From Methylomonas sp. AM2-LC (GTDB lineage Bacteria > Pseudomonadota > Gammaproteobacteria > Methylococcales > Methylomonadaceae): 64,000 nucleotides of DNA. Under the pieces are notes generated by a model, which was given only the letters and a program-made list of their open reading frames with translations, was not told the origin of the DNA and did not search any database. The position numbers and the translations under genes are program-made. Every line of letters starts with the position of its first letter. The stretch's first letter is position 1. Of this stretch, positions 20,943 through 28,990 are shown piece by piece. The stretch is from the NCBI RefSeq assembly GCF_039904985.1, contig NZ_CP157005.1:1612001-1676000 (forward strand), in the 5' to 3' direction.

Positions 20943-23129
20943 ATGAGAAAAATCAATAAATCGCAACACAGTAGGTTTACAGTGCCAAAACACCCTTTAT
21001 ATCGATTGGATGTTAATCCGTTGCCAGTTGATTTCAAGAGCCAATTCGCGCATGAAGTCATTGCCGATGTTTTCCTGCACGGAAAATTAATGGCCTTGAC
21101 GCTGGGGTTTGTTTTTTCAATTACGGCGTTGGCTACTCAATCAGCCAGTGCAGCCGTGTCGACGGGTGCTGCAGGCGAATGGTTGCAGGATGGTGGTGGA
21201 CCGCAGGGTATACGCTATAGCGAATTGGGATACGGTTCTAACGAAATCAATAAGGATAACGTTTCGTCCATCAAGCAAAAATATGTCTTGGCAACTTATC
21301 GCAATGGTAGCAGCATGGGAGCGCCTCTTTACGTGGCTAGCGAGAGAATGATATATGCGTTGACAGGCTCTCCAAATGTGCTTTTGGCCTGGGATGTATC
21401 CAGCTTGCCAGCGGGTTCGACTTCGCCTATTCCGCCTACTTGGAGTTCCACTGCGATTGCCGCTGCACCCAGTTCCATTTCCAAGGGATTGCCTACCAGT
21501 AGTAACCAATCAGGTGCCAACTGTTGTGGTGGTACAAATCGTGGTATGGCCTATGCAAAAGCAACCATCAACAAGGTTTTGACAGGGTTAATTGTTTACA
21601 ACTTGCTTGACGGACACACGGTGGCTGTCAACGCACATACTGGCGCTTTGGTATGGAAAACAACCATTACCAATACTGGTCTGGGTGTTACAACCAGCGG
21701 TCAACCCGTGGTTACGGGTGATAACGGGCAGGTGATACTCGGTACTTCGAGTGGTGAGATGGGTACTCGTGGCTATGTAGTGGCCTTGGATCTTGCTACC
21801 GGAAAGCCCATTTGGAATAACTGTGGACCAACGACTACGGATGGCAAGTGTTATACGACGGGCCCTGATGCGGATGTTGGGATAGTTTCTGGAACACAAT
21901 ACCCGTTCCCAAATAAAGATAAAGGAAAGGATCTGGGTAAAACCAGTTGGCCAGCGACAACTCAAAATGTGCCTGGCTATTTGTTGGGTGGCAGTTCGGT
22001 TTGGTCCTACCTGACATATGATCCTGAAAACGACTATGTTCTGTATGGAACCAGTCAGCCGGGTGTTTGGAATCCCGAGTTGCGTCCGGGCGATAATAAG
22101 TGGGGCGCTTCGATTTTTGCTCGCAAGGTGAGTAATTCGGTTGCCAACGGCAACGGATTTAAAGCGGGTGAAGTGGCTTGGGTTTATCAAGTGACTCAAC
22201 ACGATAACTGGGATTTTGATGCCATTGCGGAAATTCTGCCTGTCAATCTTAATACGGCAGTCACTTCGCCGACTGATGCGTCAAAAAGCGCTTCTAGCGT
22301 AGCGGTTCAATTTAACAAGAATGGATTTGTCTATACCTTTGATCGTAAAACCGGCACGCTAATATCGGCAGACCAGTTTAAGGATCAGAACTGGGCAGGG
22401 GGCGGAATCGATACCACTTCTAATCCGAATACACCGAGTACTGCAACCAAGCTTAATACGGCTGGTTTACCCCTTCTAGCCGATGGAACACCGGCAACGT
22501 CAGCTACTGGACCCAACAATACAATTATTCCTGGAACAAATCCAAAGTACAACCACACTGATCAATGGGGCGCAACGGTCTGTCCGTCACCCTTGGGTGC
22601 TCATGGTTGGGAGCCAAGTTCATATTCGCCTAAGGTCTATGGCGCGAGTAGCGCTGGACTCTTTTTTGTGCCGACTTTCAATTTCTGCGCTTCTCTGGCA
22701 GTTACCAAGGCACAGTTTATTTCGGGTGCTCCCTACATGGGTATGGATATGTCCCTGACTTTACAGCCAGGTGCAACAGGGCAGGGTACTTTGATGGCCT
22801 GGGATCTCTATAACCATAAGCCTGCATGGAAAGTGGATGAAACTTATCCGCTGTATGGTGGAATCCTGTCTACGGCTGGCGATATTGTCTTTTACACGAC
22901 ATTGGATAAGAGTTTGAAAGCCGTCAATGCTGAAAACGGCGCTGCTTTGTTCAAGGCTAATCTCGAGTGTAGTTCTGTGGGTAATCCGATGACCTTTATT
23001 GATGGCGGAAAACAGTTTGTGGCTATCTATAGCGGTATCGCAAAAAGTACAGGGTTAATGGGTACTGACAAGGGCGCTTGTAGCGATACAGCGACTAAAG
23101 GTGGTCTTATTTATATCTATGGTCTGTAA
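20943..23129 (+). CDS. PQQ-dependent alcohol dehydrogenase, XoxF-like with lanthanide-type metal motif
   Basis: 728-residue periplasmic quinoprotein of the methanol/ethanol dehydrogenase beta-propeller family. Landmarks: vicinal cysteines Cys194-Cys195 in NCCGGTNRGMAYA (the disulfide next to PQQ), Glu272 in SSGEMGTRGYV (metal ligand), RPGDNKW, and the catalytic block HDNWDFDAIAE. In that block Asp424 is the catalytic base and Asp426 sits at the +2 position that marks lanthanide-dependent enzymes; Ca-type MxaF has Ala there. Oddly, the metal-binding Asn of the GxGNP motif is Gln372 here (GTSQPGVWN). A ~49-residue charged extension precedes the signal peptide (h-region from ~52, cleavage near SASA). 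ATG 20943 has GGAGAG well placed, while ATG 21090 would remove the extension. Substrate unknown. Genes for a binding protein, a cytochrome and pqqA follow. Confidence 0.85.
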   Translation: MRKINKSQHSRFTVPKHPLYRLDVNPLPVDFKSQFAHEVIADVFLHGKLMALTLGFVFSITALATQSASAAVSTGAAGEWLQDGGGPQGIRYSELGYGSNEINKDNVSSIKQKYVLATYRNGSSMGAPLYVASERMIYALTGSPNVLLAWDVSSLPAGSTSPIPPTWSSTAIAAAPSSISKGLPTSSNQSGANCCGGTNRGMAYAKATINKVLTGLIVYNLLDGHTVAVNAHTGALVWKTTITNTGLGVTTSGQPVVTGDNGQVILGTSSGEMGTRGYVVALDLATGKPIWNNCGPTTTDGKCYTTGPDADVGIVSGTQYPFPNKDKGKDLGKTSWPATTQNVPGYLLGGSSVWSYLTYDPENDYVLYGTSQPGVWNPELRPGDNKWGASIFARKVSNSVANGNGFKAGEVAWVYQVTQHDNWDFDAIAEILPVNLNTAVTSPTDASKSASSVAVQFNKNGFVYTFDRKTGTLISADQFKDQNWAGGGIDTTSNPNTPSTATKLNTAGLPLLADGTPATSATGPNNTIIPGTNPKYNHTDQWGATVCPSPLGAHGWEPSSYSPKVYGASSAGLFFVPTFNFCASLAVTKAQFISGAPYMGMDMSLTLQPGATGQGTLMAWDLYNHKPAWKVDETYPLYGGILSTAGDIVFYTTLDKSLKAVNAENGAALFKANLECSSVGNPMTFIDGGKQFVAIYSGIAKSTGLMGTDKGACSDTATKGGLIYIYGL

Positions 23130-23150
23130 TGATGGACTGTGGAATGCCGA

Positions 23151-24008
23151 ATGTTAAATACCAAAATGAAGCATAGCAAGTCTCTAATCATGGTTTCTCT
23201 GCTGGCGCTGGTGCTAAGCAAAAATACCCAAGCAGAGGGTGTCCTTAAAGTTTGCGCCGAACCTAATAACCTTCCATTTTCTAATGACAAGGGAGAAGGA
23301 TTTGAAAACAAGATTGCGGAGTTGTTGGCAAAGGATCTCAATCGGTCTGTGGTTTATACCTGGCAGCGTCAGGGTGAGGGCTTTATTCGTCAGACTCTGG
23401 GTTCTGGTGCATGCGATGTCGTTATTGGCGTTCCTGCCCAGCTTGAGGGTGTAAAGACGACTACCCCTTACTATTGCTCTATTTACGCCATTGTGACTAG
23501 AAAGAAAAGCCACTTGAATATTCACAGCTATGCCGATCCTGCCTGGAAAAAATTGAAAATCGGTCTGCATAGTGTGGGTAGTGATGGTTCGAATTCGCCG
23601 CCAGCGCATGCTCTAGGTCTGCATGATCTAGGGAGTCAGGTGGTGGGCTATACGATGTGGGGAACGGATGACGAATCACCTCAAGGTGATGTGGTGAAAG
23701 CGGTTGCAGATGGATCTATCGACATCGCCATTGTCTGGGGGCCTTTTGCGGGTTACTTTGCTAAACCTTTTGGTAGTCAGTTGATAGTAAGACCCGCGCC
23801 GGTAGAGCCAGCGCTTCCTAATCAGCCTTTCGCCTGGGATATTGCTGCGGCAGTTCGAAGCGACGATGAAGCCTTGCTAGTCAGCCTGGATGACAGTTTG
23901 CGTCGTCAGTCAGCTAAGATCCAAGGTATTCTCAAGAACTTCGGTGTTCCAATTATCAAGTTAGACCCAGTCACTGTTAAGCCACAAGCTTTACAGTCAA
24001 CACAGTAA
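23151..24008 (+). CDS. Quinoprotein-dehydrogenase-associated periplasmic binding protein (XoxJ/MxaJ-like)
   Basis: About 285 residues with an N-terminal signal peptide (hydrophobic LIMVSLLALVLS, cleavage near NTQA). The mature part has the amino-acid-binding-protein fold, opening with LKVCAEPNNLPFSNDKGEGF, the standard start of the binding-protein-like partners of PQQ dehydrogenases. GSGACDVVIGVPAQ and DIAIVWGPFAGYFAK are typical. XoxJ is believed to help activate or bind the partner dehydrogenase rather than serve an ABC transporter, and no ABC genes are here. ATG 23151 with GGA 7 bases upstream is preferred; ATG 23166 and GTG 23139 are alternatives. It starts 21 bases after the dehydrogenase stop. 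Confidence 0.85.
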   Translation: MLNTKMKHSKSLIMVSLLALVLSKNTQAEGVLKVCAEPNNLPFSNDKGEGFENKIAELLAKDLNRSVVYTWQRQGEGFIRQTLGSGACDVVIGVPAQLEGVKTTTPYYCSIYAIVTRKKSHLNIHSYADPAWKKLKIGLHSVGSDGSNSPPAHALGLHDLGSQVVGYTMWGTDDESPQGDVVKAVADGSIDIAIVWGPFAGYFAKPFGSQLIVRPAPVEPALPNQPFAWDIAAAVRSDDEALLVSLDDSLRRQSAKIQGILKNFGVPIIKLDPVTVKPQALQSTQ

Positions 24009-24035
24009 AAAAATTTAATTCTGAGGATTTTGATC

Positions 24036-25106
24036 ATGAAATATAAAACCAGTTTTTCATGCCTCTTTGCGGGCATCCTGGCCTTCGGGTATGCGGGGAT
24101 GGCAAGTGCCGAAACCGACAACGAAACTGATACAAGTACAACGACAACCACGCAAGCTCAGACATTGTCTTTCAGTCCTGGCTCTGCTGATATTGTTGTG
24201 GGAGGAACCTTGTTGGTAAAAGCGACTTCTACCTCTGGCCTCAATGTCGTGCTCTCGCAAGACGCATCCACAACGAAATACTGTTCGTTCAATCAGAAAA
24301 CCGGATTTGTCACCGGTTTGGCTATAGGTAATTGCAAGATTAATGCTACTCAGAAAGGGAATTCTAGTTACGCTTTTGCCAAGGCGGTTCTAGTCATACC
24401 GGTCAATCTAAAACTGACGCAGACCATCAATTTCGGTAGCGCACCCAAAATTGTTTTGGGTGGTAGCGGGGTTGTGACGGCGAGAGCCAGTTCTGGGTTG
24501 CCAGTCGTTCTGACAACAAAGACGCCAGCAATCTGTTCTGTCAGTGGCAATACTGTGAAAGACTTAAAAGCTGGTTTATGTACGATTGCTGCAGATCAAG
24601 CCGGGAATACCCACTATGCATCAGCCCCAGAGGTGACCCAAAGTTTTAATATATCTCAGCATGTTGCTGGCGGTGGTAACGGTAATGAAGGGGGTGATGG
24701 TGGAAATAATAGCGGCGGCGGTAATGGTAATACTGCGGGTGGCACCAAGCTCCCTGTTACGGCCCCTTTCAATTGCAGCACTCTGGCATCAAGCGGAAAC
24801 GCAGCAGATGATGGACGTCGTGCCTATATGCGCCTAAATTGTGTATCTTGCCACGGACAGGATGCTTCGGGGGGTATGGGGCCGGATATTAGGGATGGCG
24901 GAGGTGATGTTGCTGAGGCTGTGAATGGCGAAGGAGCCATGCCCTCATTTGCGGGTTTTCTGTGTCCTAACGATGTTGTGGATCTTGAGGCTTACCTAGG
25001 CAGCCTATCCAAAACGCAAAAGCATCTTGACTGGGATGTTCAGTTTGAAAAGATTGTGGACGGATCAACTGCAGCTAAACCGAGTAATGTGGTACCAGGC
25101 CCTTAA
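24036..25106 (+). CDS. Exported Ig-like-repeat / cytochrome c fusion, probable electron acceptor of the PQQ dehydrogenase
   Basis: 356 residues from ATG 24036 (GAGGA 8 bases upstream). The signal peptide ends GMASAETD. Two repeats of about 80 residues follow (~residues 40-205). Each has the pattern QTxxFxxxxxIVxGG...G(L)xVVL...xCS...G.C.I.A.Q.GNxxYA, resembling bacterial Ig-like domains. A Gly/Asn-rich linker (~209-240) leads to a C-terminal class I cytochrome c domain with one haem motif CVSCH (Cys269, Cys272, His273) and a likely Met ligand in GAMPSFAGF. Its position third after xoxF- and xoxJ-like genes is that of XoxG/MxaG, the usual electron acceptor, but those are small single-domain cytochromes. 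The Ig-like part may anchor or position the haem domain (inference). Confidence 0.8.
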   Translation: MKYKTSFSCLFAGILAFGYAGMASAETDNETDTSTTTTTQAQTLSFSPGSADIVVGGTLLVKATSTSGLNVVLSQDASTTKYCSFNQKTGFVTGLAIGNCKINATQKGNSSYAFAKAVLVIPVNLKLTQTINFGSAPKIVLGGSGVVTARASSGLPVVLTTKTPAICSVSGNTVKDLKAGLCTIAADQAGNTHYASAPEVTQSFNISQHVAGGGNGNEGGDGGNNSGGGNGNTAGGTKLPVTAPFNCSTLASSGNAADDGRRAYMRLNCVSCHGQDASGGMGPDIRDGGGDVAEAVNGEGAMPSFAGFLCPNDVVDLEAYLGSLSKTQKHLDWDVQFEKIVDGSTAAKPSNVVPGP

Positions 25107-25203
25107 TCATCTGAAATCAAAGTAAGTAGGAGATAAGTATTGAAAAATAATGACGTAGAGATACTGTTCAATAGCTTTAATCAATTTTAAAGAGGTAAAT
25201 GAT

Positions 25204-25278
25204 ATGAAATGGGAAGTACCTAGCTACAACGATTTGCGTTTCGGATTTGAAGTAACGATGTATATTTTTAACCGTTAA
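25204..25278 (+). CDS. pqqA: PQQ precursor peptide PqqA
   Basis: A 24-residue peptide beginning MKWEVPSYNDLRFGFEV and ending EVTMYIFNR. Glu16 and Tyr20, in the E-V-T-x-Y motif, are the residues cross-linked by PqqE and excised to form pyrroloquinoline quinone. AGAGG lies about 8 bases ahead of the ATG. The gene is 97 bases downstream of the cytochrome gene and directly followed by an intrinsic terminator. No pqqB, C, D or E lies in the window, so this is either the organism's only, detached pqqA or an additional copy serving the neighbouring PQQ enzyme. Confidence 0.93.
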   Translation: MKWEVPSYNDLRFGFEVTMYIFNR

Positions 25279-25296
25279 TTATCGAGTAGTAAAAAT

Positions 25297-25337
25297 AGGG
25301 GGCTCACTACTGAATAAGAGTGGTGAGCCCTTTTTTA
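25297..25337 (+). terminator. Intrinsic terminator after pqqA
   Basis: Stem GGGCTCAC (25300-25307)/GTGAGCCC (25323-25330), extendable by three pairs including a G-T wobble, followed by TTTTTT. It closes the dehydrogenase-binding protein-cytochrome-pqqA cluster. Confidence 0.9.
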
Positions 25338-25650
25338 TTTGGCGCAGTAACTTTATGCAACAAATATTAAGTGGGTGAATAAAGTATTTACAGAAAGTTT
25401 TGCAGAATGAAGCGCATTTATTCGCATTGATGTGTCTTATTGTTTGGGCAAATTCTATAAAACCGTTACTTTGTTTTTTACTGAACAGTAATTTTGCCAG
25501 ATTTGGGGGGAATGGGTATTTACCCCGTGTATTTGCACCCTAACTTTACGTTTGTGGGCAGCCTAACTGGATATTCCTTTTTTTATCAATGGGTAATAGG
25601 CTAGTTTAGCAATTGTTCTAACATATCCATATTTCAGTACTATTACACGA

Positions 25651-25671
25651 TTGTTTCTTAATAAGAAACAA
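25651..25671. promoter_or_regulatory. Perfect 21-base palindrome, candidate operator
   Basis: TTGTTTCTTA (25651-25660), central A, then TAAGAAACAA (25662-25671): a perfect 10-1-10 inverted repeat. It ends 20 bases before the -35-like hexamer of the next gene, where an activator or repressor dimer could bind. There is no T-run, so it is not a terminator. The rest of the 25338-25764 spacer holds nothing else I can assign. Confidence 0.5.
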
Positions 25672-25691
25672 CTCATCCACGAAATTGGGTA

Positions 25692-25719
25692 TTGTAAATA
25701 AATAAATCAGAGGTATAGT
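25692..25719 (+). promoter_or_regulatory. Sigma-70-like promoter of the small membrane protein gene
   Basis: TTGTAA (25692-25697), 16-base spacer, TATAGT (25714-25719), 46 bases before the start codon of the small open frame and just downstream of the palindrome. Confidence 0.5.
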
Positions 25720-25764
25720 GTAACTGTCTTCATTGAATTGACTGTAATCAGTCTGGGAGCAAAA

Positions 25765-25926
25765 ATGAACAAAACGAACAATTTGTACAGAGACATTGCA
25801 ACGGGTTTATTTTTTACCACGGGCGTCTTCGGCTTTATGTCTGGCGAGTTCATCATCTCCACATTGTTGTTTGGGGCCGCCACTATTTTTAGTAATATCG
25901 ATTTTAACGGCTCTTTTAAAGCTTAA
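25765..25926 (+). CDS. Small membrane protein of unknown function
   Basis: 53 residues from ATG 25765 with GGGAG 5 bases upstream; the frame also opens upstream but without a better site. The sequence is mostly hydrophobic: residues ~8-45 form one long or two short membrane helices (LYRDIATGLFFTTGVFGFM, then ISTLLFGAATIFS), with a short polar tail. I do not recognise the family. Support for it being real is a promoter-like element, a palindromic operator candidate upstream, a good ribosome-binding site and a terminator downstream. Confidence 0.55.
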   Translation: MNKTNNLYRDIATGLFFTTGVFGFMSGEFIISTLLFGAATIFSNIDFNGSFKA

Positions 25927-26060
25927 CGTTTTACCGCTATTCGGTCAAGTTACCTGCCTTGCATTTTTTTGGGGTTAAATGTTTTGATTGGATAGTTCCA
26001 GTTTTATTGTGTTACCTCGTTGAAAAGAAACAGTCCTCCTCAAGCTCTGTTTAACTCTAT

Positions 26061-26093
26061 ACCCTTCCCTTATTAAGGTGAAGGGTTTTTTTT
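26061..26093 (+). terminator. Intrinsic terminator before purC
   Basis: ACCCTTC...GAAGGGT outer stem with a nested CCTTA/TAAGG inner stem, followed by eight T residues. It ends the transcript of the small membrane protein gene. Confidence 0.85.
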
Positions 26094-26204
26094 GCCTAAG
26101 CATTTTTGTTTATGCTACTAAAGCCCTTTATACCTCTATTCTACTGACAATTCATAGCAAGTTTAATGGTAAAATTACTATTTTTACTGTTACCGTCCGC
26201 CACT

Positions 26205-27101
26205 ATGAATGCCACAGCAGCGCTTTACGAATCGAATATACCGCATTTAAAACTTTTAGCGCGCGGCAAAGTGCGCGATATGTATGAAATAGACGATCAG
26301 CATCTGCTAATAGTGACTACCGATCGTATGTCAGCCTTTGATGTTATTCTCCCAGATCCAATTCCAGGTAAAGGGCGTGTTTTAACTCAGGTTTCCAATT
26401 TTTGGTTTGAAAAAATGCAGGATATTATTCCTAATCATCTCTGTAACTCACCAACCTTAGCCGATGTTGTACCCGATAGCGCGATTCGTCAACCTCTGGA
26501 AGGGCGCTCTATTGTGGTTAAACGCTTGAAACCGTTGCCAGTGGAAGCTATTGTGCGAGGTTATCTGATTGGTTCTGGCTGGAAAGATTATCAAAAAACC
26601 GGGGAAGTATGTGGTATCCGTTTGCCTGCTGGTTTGCAACAAGCCCAGCAATTGCCCGAGCCTATTTATACGCCTTCCAGTAAGGCAGAAGCAGGTGTGC
26701 ATGACGAAAATATTAGTTTTGCGGATAGCGTAGCGCTGATGGGGCAGGATATTGCCGAAAAAGTTCGTGTAACCAGTTTAAAAATTTATAGTGCGGCTGC
26801 CGAATATGCACGCCAGCGCGGTATTATTATTGCCGATACTAAATTTGAATTTGGTTTGGATGCTCATGACGAGTTATATTTGATTGACGAAGCGTTAACA
26901 CCAGACTCCTCACGTTTTTGGCCTGTCGAACAGTATCAAGTGGGTATCAGCCCACCCAGTTTTGATAAACAATATTTGCGCGATTACCTAGAAACTTTGG
27001 ATTGGAATAAAACTGCGCCCGGCCCCAAATTACCAGCAGAAGTAAGTGCTAAATGTGGGGAAAAATATCAGGAAGCGCAGTTTAAATTGCTGGGAGCCTA
27101 A
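26205..27101 (+). CDS. purC: Phosphoribosylaminoimidazole-succinocarboxamide (SAICAR) synthase
   Basis: 298 residues from ATG 26205. Thirteen more codons are open upstream but do not resemble the family N-terminus. It adds aspartate to CAIR with ATP in purine synthesis. Signatures: [20 protein letters not shown] (ATP-binding start), [20 protein letters not shown], and [15 protein letters not shown]. The length fits the longer PurC type found in many bacteria and yeast Ade1, against about 237 residues in E. coli. It is transcribed alone and cytosolic. Confidence 0.96.
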   Translation: MNATAALYESNIPHLKLLARGKVRDMYEIDDQHLLIVTTDRMSAFDVILPDPIPGKGRVLTQVSNFWFEKMQDIIPNHLCNSPTLADVVPDSAIRQPLEGRSIVVKRLKPLPVEAIVRGYLIGSGWKDYQKTGEVCGIRLPAGLQQAQQLPEPIYTPSSKAEAGVHDENISFADSVALMGQDIAEKVRVTSLKIYSAAAEYARQRGIIIADTKFEFGLDAHDELYLIDEALTPDSSRFWPVEQYQVGISPPSFDKQYLRDYLETLDWNKTAPGPKLPAEVSAKCGEKYQEAQFKLLGA

Positions 27102-27143
27102 CAACCCTAGATCATGCAGTAAAAAAGCCAATATTTTAAAAAA

Positions 27144-27536
27144 TTATTGCCTAACACCAGACCAACTTACTTCGTTATGAAAACTGACATCCAGTTGTGC
27201 TGGTGATTTAGTTCTGTCCAGAACAAAGGGAGAGTCACCTTTGGCTTGTATAATGGAATTCATCGCTTTGGTTAGCGGTACTTCAATGACAGGTAATCTG
27301 CCGTAACTAGAGGTAACTTGCACCAGATTCTTTCCGATTCGGGTAACGGTTAATGTAACGCCGGATTGGGAAGAGCCTTGGGAATCAGAGATAACATCAC
27401 CAAAGTAAACGCCTTCCGCTACATCGGCTAAATCCGGTTTTCTTTGGGGCTGGTTATCGGCTGCCAGGGCAGAGTGAGACAGGTACAGACCTAAACCCAA
27501 CAAGGCAATTTGACTCAGAAATTTTCTTTTGTGCAT
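27144..27536 (-). CDS. Exported protein of unknown function
   Basis: 130 residues with a clear signal peptide (MHKRKFLSQIALLGLGLYL, cleavage after HSALA), so the mature protein of about 106 residues is periplasmic or secreted. There are no cysteines in the mature part and no recognised domain. The central segment SGVTLTVTRIGKNLVQVTSS looks beta-rich. It lies 61 bases downstream of the lipoprotein-like gene on the same strand and may form a three-gene unit with it and the next exported protein. Confidence 0.7.
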   Translation of the reverse strand: MHKRKFLSQIALLGLGLYLSHSALAADNQPQRKPDLADVAEGVYFGDVISDSQGSSQSGVTLTVTRIGKNLVQVTSSYGRLPVIEVPLTKAMNSIIQAKGDSPFVLDRTKSPAQLDVSFHNEVSWSGVRQ

Positions 27537-27597
27537 ATTAATTCTCCTTAAGAGGGTTGAGCGTGGTTAAAATAAAAAAAGTTATTTAATCATAAAT

Positions 27598-28182
27598 TTA
27601 TAATTTGTCGGTCAAATTTTTTACCAGCGATTTAAACTTCGGTATATGTGCGCTATCCATGCCAATTGCGCCAACACCCAAAACATAAACGCCTTTACGT
27701 ACTTCGATCTTGGTTACCGCTAAGGGGTTGTTGCTGCCGGGTTTAAGCCAGGCTTCATCGCCTATCCCGTTCACATCATTGGCTTGCTGCGCAATAGCAG
27801 GGTCAGGTTTGCCGTTGGCCATTTTATCCACATCACCCAGAATTTGATTCAAACCACCGGATAATTTGACACTGGTTTGGTAGTACTCCTGAGCTTCGAT
27901 GACGGTATCCGCTGTTAGCAGAGTGGTGGTAAGGGTAATAAAGGCCGCAGAATTACCCATGCCGGTATAAGTGCACTCATTAGGCTCTGCCGTTTGCAGG
28001 TTAACTGGTTGATTATATGCCGATTGCACCATTTCAGCCGTTATTAATTCGCAAAGATTGGTAAAAGCCTGTGGTTTTTTTGGTGTTTCATTTTGGTTGT
28101 CACAGGCTGTCGTCAACGCTGCAAAAATCAGGCAAAGGTAAAACTTATGATATCTCACTGCTTTAAATATCGACATAAGCAT
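27598..28182 (-). CDS. Putative lipoprotein of unknown function
   Basis: 194 residues. A hydrophobic N-terminus ends in the lipobox-like LTTAC (Cys ~27), which suggests lipid anchoring although the -3 residue (Thr) is not ideal. The mature part begins with a polar linker, then LCELITAEMVQSAYNQPV, reminiscent of DUF3558-type lipoproteins. A later segment, GIGDEAWLKPGSNN, fits that general pattern. No function can be assigned. The start overlaps the stop of the preceding gene by one base (TAATG), so the two are translationally coupled. Confidence 0.68.
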   Translation of the reverse strand: MLMSIFKAVRYHKFYLCLIFAALTTACDNQNETPKKPQAFTNLCELITAEMVQSAYNQPVNLQTAEPNECTYTGMGNSAAFITLTTTLLTADTVIEAQEYYQTSVKLSGGLNQILGDVDKMANGKPDPAIAQQANDVNGIGDEAWLKPGSNNPLAVTKIEVRKGVYVLGVGAIGMDSAHIPKFKSLVKNLTDKL

Positions 28183-28556
28183 TATTTGTGCTGAGCGTCT
28201 GAAATCATTTTAACCCGGTCGCATATATGCATTTTGGTAATGGAATTTTCCTCGATTTTTTCGGATTTAATGATGTTGCTGCAATTTTTTATAGCTTGTG
28301 AAATAGGCGTGTTAGTTTCCTCGGTAGTAAATTTGTCCTGTAAGGCCTTGGCTTCGTCACGTTTGCCAGCATTGCAAAGCACCGTAGCGTCCGCCATCAT
28401 TTTTTTACCCTGATCCGCCAACGCATCCATTTGTTTTGGGTCGATTTTGTTCATGCACTCACCCATTTCCTTCAGCTTTTGCAGCTGCGAGTTTTGTGCT
28501 AGCGCCACACTAGGTAAATAGAATAAGCCTGCCAGTAACAGTGTAAGTGTTTTCAT
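28182..28556 (-). CDS. Exported small protein of unknown function
   Basis: 124 residues with a signal peptide (MKTLTLLLAGLFYLPSVALA). The mature part is charged and mostly alpha-helical in appearance and contains four cysteines (GECMNK, VLCNAG, NCSNI, HICDRV), which could form two disulfides. No family was recognised. It is the first gene of a probable three-gene unit with the downstream lipoprotein-like and exported proteins. Confidence 0.7.
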   Translation of the reverse strand: MKTLTLLLAGLFYLPSVALAQNSQLQKLKEMGECMNKIDPKQMDALADQGKKMMADATVLCNAGKRDEAKALQDKFTTEETNTPISQAIKNCSNIIKSEKIEENSITKMHICDRVKMISDAQHK

Positions 28557-28917
28557 GTTTTTACCTATATTAAATTGATTGTGTAGTCACTATAAAACGA
28601 TACCTGATTAGCCATATGCCTCGCAGCAAAATCCAGCTTGGTTTTTCACTTAAAGTTTAGCAGCTAGTTGTTACAGATGAAAGGGGGGGCGGTGTTGCTA
28701 AAGCTTATAGGTAATCAGGAAACAATTAGCTATTTCAAATTGGTATTCAGAATAGTACGTTGAATTCTGTTGCAGTAACTGCCGATATCAACTTCAATCA
28801 GTAAGTGTTTGCGCCCTGCTGGTACGATTTTTTCTTGGACAACTGGCATTCTTATTTGATTTTGGATTAGGGCGGAATATGGGCTTAAATGGGTTTTGTT
28901 GGGAATGCTTAGAATAT
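28557..28917. other. Non-coding spacer upstream of the exported-protein unit
   Basis: About 360 bases between the glnA terminator and the start of the exported-protein unit. It should contain that unit's promoter. No gene, repeat or clear hexamer pair was seen. A 28-codon frame at 28677-28763 lacks a ribosome-binding site. Confidence 0.4.
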
Positions 28918-28953
28918 AAAAAACCCCGCTAAGCCAGATAACTTGCGGGGTTT
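28918..28953 (-). terminator. Intrinsic terminator of glnA
   Basis: AAACCCCGC (28921-28929)/GCGGGGTTT (28945-28953) perfect 9-bp stem; read on the minus strand it is followed by a six-T run. It lies about 40 bases past the glnA stop. Confidence 0.88.
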
Positions 28954-28990
28954 TGGATCAGTGTGAGCCTGTTTGAAACAGGATTAACTG

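Noticed and set aside
20943..23129. Calcium-type methanol dehydrogenase large subunit (MxaF)
   Set aside because: The residue two after the catalytic Asp is Asp (Asp426), not Ala as in MxaF, and no mxaI small-subunit gene follows.
23151..24008. Amino-acid ABC transporter binding protein
   Set aside because: No permease or ATPase gene is nearby; the sequence type and position after a PQQ dehydrogenase fit the XoxJ/MxaJ group.
25140..25190. A 16-codon frame starting TTG after an AGGAGA sequence, just before pqqA
   Set aside because: Too short and with no recognisable content; it is more likely untranslated spacer or leader in front of pqqA.
28677..28763. A 28-codon frame in the spacer upstream of the exported-protein unit
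   Set aside because: No ribosome-binding site or recognisable sequence.
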